Assembly: GCA_021234155.1 (NCBI GenBank) | Contig: JAJEKV010000303.1 | Span: 62,001-126,000 of the forward strand | Direction: 5' to 3' | Length of the DNA stretch: 64,000 bases | Source of the DNA: Isoetes taiwanensis | Taxonomy: Eukaryota > Streptophyta > Lycopodiopsida > Isoetales > Isoetaceae | Part shown: piece by piece, positions 45,378 through 56,015 of the stretch | How the letters are laid out: every line of letters begins with the position of its first letter | Numbering within the stretch: the stretch's first letter is position 1 | Notes under the pieces: model-generated | Databases searched by the model: none | The model's input: the letters and a program-made list of their open reading frames with translations, nothing else | Told to the model about the DNA's origin: nothing | Program-made: the position numbers and the translations under genes

Positions 45378-45841
45378 TTGGGGAGGAGATTTAGATAAAC
45401 TTAAAAATCAACTGAGGGGTATGTTGTTTTATTAGGTGGAGCCCGGTTGCTTGGAAGTGCAAGAAAAAGCAAAGCATTGCTTTTATCTAGTCTTGAATTT
45501 GAATACAACTCGTGACCACATTGACTAAGGAACTTATTTGGGAAAAGAAGGCTTATGGCGAATTTGGATTTGCTCAAAGAGGACCAACAATCATTTATTG
45601 TGATAATACTAGTTGTATTGCCATGACAAAAATCCATTTTGCAACGAAAAGGTCAAAACACATTGAAATGGAAGTTCATTTTATCGAGAGATATGGTCAA
45701 AAGAAATCAAGTGCATTTGACCTATGTTAGTCTGATTGATCAAAGAGCGGATATTCTTACAAAGGCTCTACCTTTATCCATTCGGGGAAATAAGGAAATT
45801 GTTACAATGTGATGACGAGGGGAATATCACATGAAGGGGAA
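45378..45841 (+). pseudogene. Element A RNase H end and polypurine tract
   Basis: QAYCDSDWGG is broken at 45375 by a TGA-producing change. The sequence goes on with STEGYVVLLGGARLLGSARK, the RNase H core in a shifted frame, ATKRSKHIEMEVHFIERYGQ, and finally HLTYVSLIDQRADILTKALP near 45718-45773, the copia C-terminus. A purine tract (GAAGGGGAA) immediately precedes the 3' LTR. Confidence 0.88.
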
Positions 45842-46308
45842 TGTTGGAAATGACAAAATTATGTCATGTGATATTCTAATCTATTAGAAGCAAATGGCGA
45901 TGGAATTAGAGTTGTTAGATGGTGTCATGTTATTCAAAAGTAATGCGATTGAATGGGGAAGACCTATGAGAAGCAATGTGGCGGGAGGTCAAAGTCAAGG
46001 TCAAAGTCAAAAGGTGGCGGGCACACCCTACCCGGATGTTCTTTGGGCTCGCTAGAAACACACAGACACCCCATACCCGCCACTTAGGGTTTTGGGTTGG
46101 TAGTCAGCAGTCAAAGTCAACGGCAATTTGGAAGATAAGGACGTGAGGCATCCCTATTATTTAGGCAAGTTGAAAAACTTTCTATATGAAGGCATGCAAC
46201 GATTTGGAAGTGGATATATCGGGTTAATAAGAATATAAATAAATGAATGATGTATGAAGCGGTGTGTAGATACAGTGCGTGTATGCGGCTTTAGGAGGCG
46301 GGTGGGTT
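45842..46308 (+). mobile_element. Element A, 3' LTR, left part
   Basis: It begins TGTTGGAAATGACAAAATT and matches 29443 onward, including the GTCAAA arrays (45986-46012, 46108-46122) and GC-rich inverted repeat. It is interrupted at GGGTTTGAAGGA by LINE copy B; the last 48 bases of the LTR follow at 47636-47683. Confidence 0.92.
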
Positions 46309-47635
46309 TGAAGGAAGGAAGGAAGGAAGGAAGGAAGTATATTTTAACGCGTCGGTGGCCAAACTTGACCTATGAGAGGCGGTACGCAAATTTTACTGGC
46401 GAGATAAAACCACACCAAAAAGACAAATGCTACTATACAATGTGTCCCTACTGGGGATGAAAAAACCCCCATGGGAGGAAAAACCCGGTAGTAGGTCGCC
46501 GAGGCTCTTGTCCCATAAAGGGATTCTCTAACGGTGAAGACTTGCAAAATGTAGGATGCGAGGCGTGCAACCATTGGCGATCACCGACAATTGATCTTGT
46601 GGTGCCTCGAGCATCTAAGATCGGCATGTGTTGCTCGGATATGCATTATATTGGGACGCTCGCGAGCATGGTGCTCATCCTCTCTTGTCGCATGTGTAGC
46701 CTTACTGGCATATTCTCTCATCTGGGGGATTCTCGCCCTCCTCTGTAGTCCAACGACCTGTTTCAATTGCGAGATGATGGGACCCGTCCTCACGGAGGCA
46801 ATAGCTCTCCGTTTCTTCATAGATATATGAGCTTTCAATGCTTGGTGTGGGCCATGTTCCGGTGTTGGATTAACTGCGTGTGGTAGTGCTTTGTTTAGGC
46901 TTTGCCGCGGCGGTTGCATGAAGTGGTGGCAGCGCTCATTCAGTGCAACTTTTGTCCACGGGCATCGAGGCATAGCCCAATCTGGCTGGTAGTCTATAGA
47001 CCCGTTCGCGAACCACCCACGGCGATTGCTCTGCCATACCCTCTTGATCGTTGTGGCTCTTGTGCCAATAACAAAGCTCTCGGGGAAGGCGTTATTGCAT
47101 CCATCTTTGGTGACCTTGTGGAAATATGCAAGATGTCTGGCGTATAGCGGAATGTTGCGGGGGCGAACCAGTCTCATATAGCAAAATCGATAAGGCACCG
47201 TGTCCTTGATACCTAGGCGTATGTTAAGAAGGCCTTTTGCACCCTCTAGCTTATCCGGTGTTCTTGCTAATAATTGGAGCCGGACCTCTACCCCATACAA
47301 CAATCTTTGGTTCAGCGAGTGCTGCGAGCGAGGTGTGCTCGTGCCTATCCACATAGGTCTATTCTCAGCGGCTATTACGCATAGCATCACGAGGGCTCTC
47401 CATCCATGGCCCGACCCGTCTTTCCACCTGATCATCCCATAACATGCTAAGTTAGCGCAAAAGTGATTCCGGATACTTGAAGGTCCTTACAACATCCACC
47501 TTACGTCCTCACGTAATAGAGATCACGGGATATCATCTTTGAGAGGAGAGAGGGCTGCCGGGGAGCTTAGTTTTCTCGGAGGTTCACCGTCATTCTGTTG
47601 TGTCGAGAACCCACTAAAAGCGTCCAAATGAAGGA
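46309..47635 (-). mobile_element. LINE copy B inserted in the LTR, tetranucleotide tail
   Basis: TGAAGGA at 46309-46315 and 47629-47635 is the target duplication; the 5' LTR of element A shows the empty site (TTTGAAGGAGAC near 29916). On the minus strand the insert runs from 47628 down to a 3' tail of repeated CTTC (GGAA on plus, 46313-46336). It is about 1.3 kb and 5'-truncated. It contains the C-terminal part of ORF2 and a 3' UTR with CCAGTAAAATTTGC and AGGTCAAGTTTGGCC, weakly resembling the 3' UTR of LINE copies A and C. Confidence 0.88.
46581..47435 (-). CDS. LINE ORF2 C-terminal region (284 aa, open)
   Basis: This intact minus-strand frame carries the region downstream of RT in the LINE family. 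Residues 45-51 LLYGVEV correspond to the LYG.E.W motif, residues 74-83 LGIKDTVPYR to the following block, and residues 134-142 WQSNRRGWF to a conserved Trp-rich block. Residues 208-218 KRRAIASVRTG and residues 252-267 EDEHHARERPNIMHIR correspond to the terminal RTG...C..C...EDE.H....CP.Y..IR zinc-knuckle block, but the Cys pairs are not all kept (for example IPQM in place of C..C). RT catalytic domains are absent because of 5' truncation. The start Met is simply the first in frame. It is unlikely to be functional. Confidence 0.82.
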   Translation of the reverse strand: MIRWKDGSGHGWRALVMLCVIAAENRPMWIGTSTPRSQHSLNQRLLYGVEVRLQLLARTPDKLEGAKGLLNIRLGIKDTVPYRFCYMRLVRPRNIPLYARHLAYFHKVTKDGCNNAFPESFVIGTRATTIKRVWQSNRRGWFANGSIDYQPDWAMPRCPWTKVALNERCHHFMQPPRQSLNKALPHAVNPTPEHGPHQALKAHISMKKRRAIASVRTGPIISQLKQVVGLQRRARIPQMREYASKATHATREDEHHARERPNIMHIRATHADLRCSRHHKINCR

Positions 47636-47683
47636 GGCGAGTCTTGGCATACTTGGGTTCAAACCCCAAGCTCGATTCTAACA
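47636..47683 (+). mobile_element. Element A, 3' LTR, right end
   Basis: GAGTCTTGGCATAC to GATTCTAACA matches 29922-29972 and ends at the CTTCT duplication (47684-47688). Confidence 0.85.
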
Positions 47684-47689
47684 CTTCTA

Positions 47690-48430
47690 CCTTTTGTTTG
47701 AGAGAAAATAGTAGTAGGCGAATGGCATGGGGCGGTATTTAAAACTTCATGCTTTTATTCTTGAAGTATATTGGTTCAACAAATGATCGGAAAACAATTA
47801 TGTGGCTTTATATTTCGGATAAATAATAGTACGAATATAAATTTGATATGTTGACTCATTATTAGACATGTTCTATTGCAAGTAAGTAGGTGTCTTTTAA
47901 GAAAAAGAAAGGGACTCTTTTAGAGATAAAGAATCAAAGCTAAAAATTTGTAGATGGGTCTAAAAATGGGTTCCCATCTTAAAATGTGCATTGAGCACGG
48001 AGCTTAGGATAAAGATACATTAAGATGAAAGCAAAGGCAGAAATATAAGCATTAACAATAGTTCTATTGTTATGAAACAAGTACATTGTAGTCTAAAGGA
48101 TATATTAAAATTTGTAGTTGCTGGAATGTAACCTTAATGGTTAAAAATGCAGCTTTAATGGACTTACCAATAAATAGGTAAGCTTTGCACGTAATGAGCT
48201 TTTGGCTCGGACCTAGTATATGGTGACCATGAATGATTAAGGTTAGGGCAGATGGTATTTACATATAACAAAGGTACAATTAAATATTAAAACTTGAGTT
48301 AGAATTTCAGTTCTTGGTGAAGGTGTGCCATTGCAAATGAGCTTCGGTTTGTATATGGGAAGTTAACGATTACCAAGGGATTGACCAAGGTATGTAAGCG
48401 CTAGTTGGGCTGTTGTCATAAACTAGTTTT
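47690..48430. other. No gene seen
   Basis: AT-rich sequence to the right of element A with no recognised motif. It leads into a 16-base T run at 48427-48442. Confidence 0.5.
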
Positions 48431-48431
48431 T

Positions 48432-49966
48432 TTTTTTTTTTGTCGTCGTAAAAACAAAAGCGTCGTTACAAGCGATCATTCAACAACGTTTTGTGTCGTC
48501 GTTTAACGGCGTCATGGCGTCGTTAAGCGGCGACTGTGATTTCATCGATCCCGCTTATTTTTCGAGCAAAGCAAAGCTTATGGAGGAGCATTTTTGGCGA
48601 TTTTTGGTGGATCTACTTTGGGGTCTATTCTAAGTGTAAAGACAAGCTTCATAAGATATGTTACGCGGATCAACCAACTCATTTTTTGAATCTAAACTTG
48701 TTTTGGGTAGATTTAGGGTTTGTTCTTCCTTCAACCTTCATTCTTCTTCTTCCATTCTTGCATCCTTCTTCCATACATATTCTTCCATTCCCTTTGTCAT
48801 CTTCTTCTTGATTCTTCCTCCTCTTATACTACTTCTTCCTCCTCTTATTCAAATTCTTACTCTTAATCCTCCTTTTTTGGCTTCACCTTCTTAGTATTCT
48901 TTCTCCCCATTTTTGGGTTCCTCCTCTTCTTCTTAGCCTTTTCTTCTTGAATTCTTCCATTCTTCTTCTAATTTTTTTCCCATCTAAGAAGGCGTCGTTA
49001 AAGGCGAGACCCTCTTCTTTCCAAAATTTTCCCTTATTAGTTTTTTTAATACTATTTCTTTCTAATCATTGAATTTTTTGTTTTGCATGTACACTCCTAG
49101 CAAAATGTGTTGTTCTTGCAAAACAACTTGGCACCTCTTCCAGGTAAGGATTTAATTTTTTCAATACGCTAATAAAATACTAATGCTTTATTTAGGTTAA
49201 ATTGTTATCCAATAAGGGGACGTCATTGAAACCACCCCTCCCCCATTGCTTTTTCCATATTTTTTTTTTCCTTTAAGTTGTTTATTTATACTAATATTTT
49301 ACTAATCATTGAATTCATTGTTTTGCATGTATGCTCCTAACAAAATCGTTGTTTGTGCAAAACAACTTTGCCTTTGCACGTATTCCGGGTAAGCATTTAA
49401 TTTTCAATAAGCTTAATGTATTGATTAATGTATTTAGCTTAATTTATTGATTAATGTATTTAGCTAAAAAATTGGGGGGCTTCATTTATTTTTGTATTTT
49501 TTAATATATTTAAGCGGCGTCATTTAATGGCGTTAAAATCTTATATTTCTTTATTGGTTAAATTCATTTTATAGGCTTTAATATTAAATGTATTAACTTC
49601 ATTCATAATAAATGTATTATTATTATTTTTTCAATTTATAAAAAAAATAAAAAAATAAAAAAAATAAAAAAAATAAAATTTTTTTTAATACATATAACGG
49701 CGTTTATACATTGGCTCTTGCACGGCGTCATTAAGCGGCATGACGATGCGTCGCTGCCCACGTCGGCAATGGCGCATGCAACAGCGCTGGCCTTCGGCGG
49801 CGTGGAAACGCCATGTGTGTTTGGCGTCGTTGAACGGCGTCAAAACGATATTTTACGTCGACAACCGCTTCATGCCGGCGCCGCGGCGGCCGCCCGACCC
49901 CGCGTGGCCGCCACGCGTGTGCGTTGCATCGTCTGGACGTCATAATAGGGCAACATTTTTGTAGTG
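48432..49966. mobile_element. CACTA-like nonautonomous DNA transposon (tentative)
   Basis: The right edge reads CAACATTTTTGTAGTG, whose complement CACTACAAAAATGTTG is a typical CACTA terminus. Both ends hold clustered GTCGTTTAACGGCGTC-type words (48443-48530 and 49695-49870), like subterminal repeats. The left terminus is not recognisable; a T run takes its place. The interior is pyrimidine-rich (48720-48980), with a duplicated block of about 120 bases (49080 and 49312, sharing GTTTTGCATGTA and GCAAAACAACTT) and an A-rich tract at 49640-49690. No transposase is encoded. Arg-rich frames in the GC-rich end are composition artefacts. Confidence 0.5.
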
Positions 49967-49969
49967 TGT

Positions 49970-52340
49970 AATGTAGCCCTTTTGTAGGCATATCGTATCT
50001 TAGTCCTATATGATACCTGCACCTCGCTTATAATTGGCTTCATGGCCATGCGAGAGTGCTTGGTTATCACCAGATTTGAGTTGTACATATTTATGGGCTC
50101 CAATGTCCCACTTTTGATAGCAGGTCCTATTATGAGATATAATCAAAGTACTGCTCTTGTCAACGACTTTCTTTAAGGTCAAATGCAATGTTGTTGTAGT
50201 TCATAGTCTATGGAAATGCATCAATTGTAGCGACTGTTTAAAATATAGACATTACAAGGCATTAATTCACATGTCCAAGGAATTACCTTTTGTAATTTCT
50301 GTGATATTAAACTGCTAGACTTTAATACAAAGTTGTGGAGCAGTCATGTAGTGATATATGTGGTTCTTTTGATAGGTGATTGGCTTTTCTTTGGAATTAA
50401 CCATTATGCATGATAAAAGGATTCGAATAAGACCATGGTTCCATGTCTAGAAAAGCAAGCAAAATCTGTATGGAGATGAGAATGCCTCAAAGTCAGTCTA
50501 ACAGATGCTCTTACGCATGGACATGGTATCGGTGCCTTGGGCCACTTTTCATTGGAACTTTAGCCTAACGATTCCAACCTTCATGTTGGATCCTTGAATC
50601 ATCTTATTTGAAAACTCGAGAATGCATCTAATGACGCCATTTGAGAGATGTAGATCGACCTAAAAGTTGTTGAACAGAAGCAATTCTAAACACCAGAGCT
50701 TTGAGGACAAAGGAAGCCAATCACACTAGAAATGATTTCTTGCCTCCTCCAAAAAATTATGGAAACAAAGAAGCTACCTAGGAGGCCCTACTTGCAGCTA
50801 GATAATTGCTCATGCAGAACAAGAACAAATATATGTTCTTTCGCTTATCATACCTAGTTTGGTTGGGTGCCTTTGATCAAGTGCAGATGGAGTTCATGAT
50901 AGTCGAACACACCCATCAGCCCCTTGTCTTGGTGCACCTTTCGGTGTCTGTCAGTCATCTCTCTAATTGCGTCTGCCAAATTTAATATTGTACTGTCTTG
51001 TGCCATGAGGATGTGTATCGGGCGGCTCCTTCTTATCCTATTGAATCTGTTTCTTATATCTGTGTATGTTGTGCATCAGTTGAGCATATGGCTCTCATCT
51101 TTAACTTCACCAGTATCGCAAATTCGACATATGCGATCTTCCCTGTTCACCTTCCTCCGACTGCCCTTTTCGATACTTAGATCATGACTTCCCATTATAA
51201 ATCTCGCTATGCAGGGAAAATTTTAAGGGACCTATAATTTTGTATAAGTATAATGAATTGGCCATTCCTTGTAAAATATGCCCCCAAAAGTGTAGCCTGA
51301 ACTGGCCATTTTTCCTATTTTTTTCTAATGTGGCTGCAACCCAATTGGCGATTTTTAAACCAACTATCTAATAATGTGTAGCTCAAATGACAATTTTTAG
51401 CTAGATTCTTATTAAATATAGAGCGAGTTGCCCAAACATAAAGAAGTCGCTACCCTATATAAATGTGTTTTCCATGTATGAATTTGAATTTATACCCCAT
51501 GTATTTCAATAATGCCTGGATCATTTGGTAGGGAGAATCGAAAATGGGATCTTGGGAGTCTTCGTAAAAAGAGGATTGAAAAGTGCCTCGACATTTGATT
51601 TTCCAAAAGAGGAGGATTATTCTTAGTTGGTAGATATATTTAAGAATAAAAATTTCTAATAATGTTGGCCCCCCATAGGTGACAAACTTATGAGGGGGAC
51701 CTCTTAATGAGTTAAGATTTGGCGAACTTAAGGCATTACAGGATTTGGCCAAGTGGCCTAAATGGCCATTCCATAAGCATATCTAGTTCTCACTTGGGAC
51801 TAAATTGGCCCCAAAGTCGATACCACTTCAATTAGCAAACATCTAATTGGCCATTCTAATGTTGTAATAGGCAATAAAGTGCTACGAAATGGCAAATCTA
51901 CAAGTAGTCTGTAGGTAAGGCATCCTACTCAAGCCGGCCGTTGCATTTTGCTTGAACCTGTAATTAGTGGCCAAATGGCCCACGGAAATACTAAAATTTT
52001 ATTTGTCGCTATGATGTCCCTTCTGGTCTTCCCTATTCGGCTGTCTCTGTAGAGTCTTTGGCCTACTGTTAGCTTGGGTTAAATACTTCCAATAACCATG
52101 ATGTTTTTGGGTCGTTGGGTCTTCCTACCCTTGTGTGCATGGTGTTCACTATCCATTCCTCATTCTATTTCCCTTCTTTGAGTATATCACTTAGGTTCAA
52201 ACTTAGATTTTTGGTTCAATGTGCTACATCCCTGAACCAACCTAGACCTGTGGTCATGCGTTGCTTTGCCGATTCTCAGATTGCTATCATGGACAGTTCT
52301 TTGAGGTTTTTGCTGCTATTATCCCTTAGTAAGTATCTAA
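49970..52340. other. No gene seen; TGGCCA-rich segment inside
   Basis: No recognised domain on either strand. The overlapping plus-strand frames at 50924-51187 have no family match. From about 51240 to 51990 the words TTGGCCATT, TGGCCAAA and AATTGGC recur at irregular spacing. Confidence 0.45.
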
Positions 52341-52344
52341 CTAT

Positions 52345-52617
52345 TTTAACCCTTCCTACCTCATCGGACCGGGGAGGTGCAACTGGAGTAGCCCCAATGG
52401 GTGATACCATAGGATTACGTCTCCCCAGGTTATAGTCATGCGAGCCCGATTTAGCCTATTTAAAAGTATCCACAGGAGGGGCGGATGGAGTGGTCAACCC
52501 TAGCCATTGTCTATAGCCAGCCCTGCCATTGTTATAATCGATCTGCTCTATCTTGAGGCCCAGTCGTCATTCTACTTCCCTTACGAGTATGAGCCTGGGT
52601 AGAAGCTCTCATGTTTT
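52345..52617 (+). mobile_element. Element X, right LTR, distal half (inverted)
   Basis: Read on the minus strand, this continues the X LTR exactly where 23969 breaks off: AAAAC then ATGAGAGCTTCTACCCAGG, matching 22929 to about 23180. Its orientation is opposite to both other X copies. The match fades beyond 52345. Confidence 0.85.
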
Positions 52618-52931
52618 TGTCAAGATTGCACCAAGAAAGGGAGAGAAGCGGATGCACACCGATATTCGAGAGCGCAAGCTCCCAAACAAAGGCAAAAATG
52701 GAATTGTAATATGTGAGAATACAAGATATATAGAAGGGCAGGCAATATTAATTGCTCCCGTTACCAACCACTTCTAATTATGTCGTAGCTAATTATGACA
52801 AGTGGTGGGTTGTTGCTAGACTCTGATAAGTGCTTAGTCAGCACTTATGTGCTAAGTGCTATAAGTGCTGTAAGTGCTGATACATCACATCTAGCATCAA
52901 GATGGTGATCTTGATATCATATATCTCGACA
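52618..52931 (-). mobile_element. Copia element Y, 3' LTR (inverted)
   Basis: On minus it begins TGTCGAGATATATGATATC and ends TGCAATCTTGACA, matching the 5' LTR 23970-24286. GTTTT at 52613-52617 is AAAAC on minus, the same target duplication as at 23965-23969. A purine tract (CATCAAGGAGGAG on minus, 52932-52944) lies on its inner side, so this is the 3' LTR. Confidence 0.92.
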
Positions 52932-53890
52932 CTCCTCCTTGATGAGAGATCGCCATCTCCATGCTCAGCCTCCTCCTCCTGGAGATAAGATCTAAATTTT
53001 GGTCAAAATGGTCCCTTAACCAGGGTCATCTGAAAAGCTCAAAAATCAAGTTTGCATGAAGAGATCAGACTTATTCTCTCTGATAGGTAAATAGACCTGT
53101 TGATCACCACTATATCAGGAACAGTAAGTCGATAGAGTTTGTCTTTGATATCCATAATTGTTTTACCAAGAGGAACATGAAAATTATTAGGCAAGAGAAG
53201 CATCAGATATGATTATGTCGTTAAGACTTATGGATTCAACAACCATAAATGCAGCTACTCCAACAATGTTAGGTCGAAATTCTTCATGAAAATCAAACCT
53301 TAGTATCTTCGCTTGACCTTGATCAAGTGTTGCTAGAAGTAAAGAGTCAACTGCTCCTCCTTGCTTTGGAATCATGATCATATATGATGCATTTGCAACT
53401 CCTTTACGATTAAGTAAATTAAGATCTCCTCCTTGATCTAGTAATAGAATTGAGTTCAGTGCCATAACAGGTGCTAGAAGTGTTGGAAGTGCTCTAAGTG
53501 CTGGAAGTTTCATAATCCGAACAGAAAAATCAGTTGATCAGGTGTTAGAACCTGAGTGCATCCTTGCATAAATGCTGCCAAAGTATCAGAAATGAATGCC
53601 ACTTGATGAAGTGTTGCTACATTGCCTGAAAATGGGAGAATGAAGGCCACATCAAGATATCCTAGCTCAATGGCTGAGGTATCTATTAATTCTTGTTTGG
53701 AAGGTACTGCAATATCAGAAATTGATATCCATTTATTGGGTGCTACTACATCGTCTGATATCCAGAAAGTAGGATCTAAATGCACTACTTCATGCTTACT
53801 AGGAAGAGATAATCTGCTGCCAATGTGCTTTTCCTCCTCATCATGCTCATCCCCATTCAAGGTAGATTGATTCTTTGAATGCCCTGCTGC
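52932..53890 (-). pseudogene. Element Y 3' interior, coding identity unclear
   Basis: Between the Y 3' LTR and the inverted R array the minus strand has two adjoining open frames, 53510-53860 (116 aa, starting MNGDEHDEEEKHIGSRLSLP) and 53187-53513 (108 aa). They do not show copia RNase H motifs. They could be a derived or captured segment that replaced pol, since gag on the other side is also cut by R sequence. Words like AAGTGCT recur near 53470-53510, as in the LTR. Confidence 0.4.
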
Positions 53891-53894
53891 AAAG

Positions 53895-55458
53895 AGAGTG
53901 GCATGATCGCCAATGGACTCAGAACGTCGACATTGCCTTAGGGACCAAGTTTTGTGGCCAGAAGCCCACCCCTTCTCGAAGAAGCGCCAAACTACTCGTA
54001 GTCAATTGGCCTAGGAGGTAGCAGTTGAATACTGCAATGTAGGGCGTAAGTGTTTCTTTCTTTTGCAAAACTGGCCGTGTAACTTGGTCCCTCGGGTAAT
54101 TTTGGCATTCCGGACGATGTGGCAAAGTCGATTCGCCATTTCAGAGCCTCCGCAATGTCCGAACGACAAAACACTTTGGTTTCTACACCGTCGCCCGCAG
54201 GACGCTTCGCGGTTTGATATGTTCTCCCGGACGGATGTTGGATTTTTTTGGACCTTCTCGAACCAGGGGCCCTTGAATAAAGGATTCAACGGTCGGATAG
54301 GGGAACCGAGATCCAGGAGTGTGGTCTTGGCGCACGCCCCGGGAGGCGATGCCAGGAAAGGCTGCCTCGGGATGTTTCTTGGGGCTCGCCTCACGGGGTT
54401 GGACTCTCCCCTCTAATGAGGAGGCCTTGCAAGGTCCTGGCCTTGTTTGACTTGGGCAAGTGTGCCAGATCAGCTGCCCAACAACAGGCTACCCGGACCG
54501 TTCTAATGCAAACTCTTTGATCTAAACTTTAACCGAAAATTTTGAAAGTTGGCCTTATGTTGGCGATGACTTAGGAAGCCAGCTGATAAAAAATCAGAAT
54601 TTAATTCCGTACTATGCATTAATTACGAATTTACGAATGTCTTGCTACTGTAAAAGCGGCCCTTGACTTCTAACTGCCACAATGGGAGGAATACATGTCC
54701 AAACTCCATTCCGTCAGTTCCCCTTGCTTTTGCGTTCTCAACTGCATGTGATCGGCCACGTCCCAAGTGCAAAAGACCAAAACTCGGCACCCAAAATGCA
54801 AACCCTACTAGAACGTGGCAACTCACAGGGTTTACGTTTCGGAGGCCCTATCCTTGTCAGATTCAACCAGGACCTTGCGCCATGTCTTGATGTAGAGGGG
54901 GGGTGTTGACGCTTGAGCACGGACCCTAAAACCACCCGAGCGGCTTTCCCCAAAAGTTCTCTCCGGAAGGCCCCGGGCGACGGGCGGGCAACTTCCCAAC
55001 TCGAACCGTGATGCGTCTCTCGCCAATGGACTCGAGAACATCGAAATTGTCCTAGGGACTAAGTTTTGTGGCAGAAGCCCACCCCCCTTCGAAGAAGCCA
55101 AACTATCTCATGTGCAACATATACCGTAGTCAATTGGCCTAGGAGGTGGCTGCTGAATACTGCAATGTAGGGCGTAAGTGTTTCTTTCTTTTGCAAAATT
55201 GACCGTGTAACTTGGTCCTTAGGGTAATTTTGACATTCAAACGATGTGGAAGTCGAATTGCCATTTCGAGACCTCGCAATGGCGAGCGACAAAACACTTT
55301 GGTTTCTACTTTCGTCGCCCTTGGGACGCTTGTGGTTTGATAAGTTCTCCCGGACGGATGTTGGATTTTTTTTGGACCTTCTCGAACCAGGGCCCTTGAA
55401 CAAAGGATTCAACAGTCGGATAGGGGAACCGAGATCCGGGAGTGTGGTCTTTAGCGTA
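53895..55458 (-). repeat. R array, about 1.4 units, inverted
   Basis: The same 1.1-kb unit as 24946-27608, on the opposite strand. The landmark GCCAATGGACTC occurs near 53909 and 55022, a period of about 1.113 kb. It ends at about 55458, after AGTGTGGTCTTTAGCGT. The inner edge abuts the Y 3' interior. Confidence 0.92.
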
Positions 55459-55459
55459 C

Positions 55460-56012
55460 GGCCCTGGGGAATGACGTCTGTCACCCAAAATCAATAGGAA
55501 ACACTCATAAATTTGTCAATAAGGCTCGGATTTTCATTTAACTCAGGATCACATAGGCAAACAATGACAATCCCAAGCTCTAAGTCTTGGGCACATGATC
55601 AAAAAGGTATACAATCAAGAAAACAACATAAATCTGTCAATAATTCATGCAAAACATCAGATCTGGAAGGCAGAATCAAGCTCCAAATATGTGAACCGGT
55701 CCCTTTTCAAGGTAATCGATCTATCTTTCACCTCAAAACCCTCAAAAATCTTTTGAGCACAAAACCCCTTTCTAAAATTCCCCTGTTTCGCCCCGTTCTT
55801 GGCTAATCTGGCTTAATGTTTTGTTTTTTAGCTTCTGCGATGAGTTCTTGGTGTTAAACAAGACAATTCGGCAGCTCAGGGTAATGATTGGGCAGTTGCT
55901 TCAAGCTAATTGGCCGGATCTTGGCAGTTCCGAGGATTAGGGTTCTTGGCAGTTTGTAGAAATATCCCACAGGCTGAATTCAAATGGGAGGCCCAAGGTA
56001 TATAACAACAAA
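55460..56012. other. No gene seen
   Basis: Unassigned sequence to the right of the R array. The 97-codon frame 55513-55806 has no recognised motif. Confidence 0.5.
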
Positions 56013-56015
56013 CAA

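Larger units (their letters stand above)
29443..47683 (+). mobile_element. Copia element A, whole nested locus
   Basis: The outer edges are the two A-family LTRs, flanked by the same 5-bp sequence CTTCT at 29438-29442 and 47684-47688, the expected copia target duplication. The 18.2-kb span includes element B, the composite insertion inside B, and a LINE in the 3' LTR. Without those insertions A would be about 4.5 kb, so part of its own pol is also lost (the RT N-terminal half). Confidence 0.88.

Noticed and set aside
47655-47672. GGGTTCAAACCCC, resembling a tRNA T arm
   Set aside because: No acceptor, D or anticodon stems surround it, and it falls inside the A LTR, where the sister LTR has a different sequence at that point.
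49731-49991. Arg-rich open frames on both strands at the GC-rich end
   Set aside because: Both strands and several frames are open together, explained by the GGCGTC word cluster of the CACTA-like element.
53187-53860. Minus-strand frames as copia RNase H of element Y
   Set aside because: None of the RNase H motifs (such as SWxSKKQ or ADxxTK) is present, so I left the identity open.
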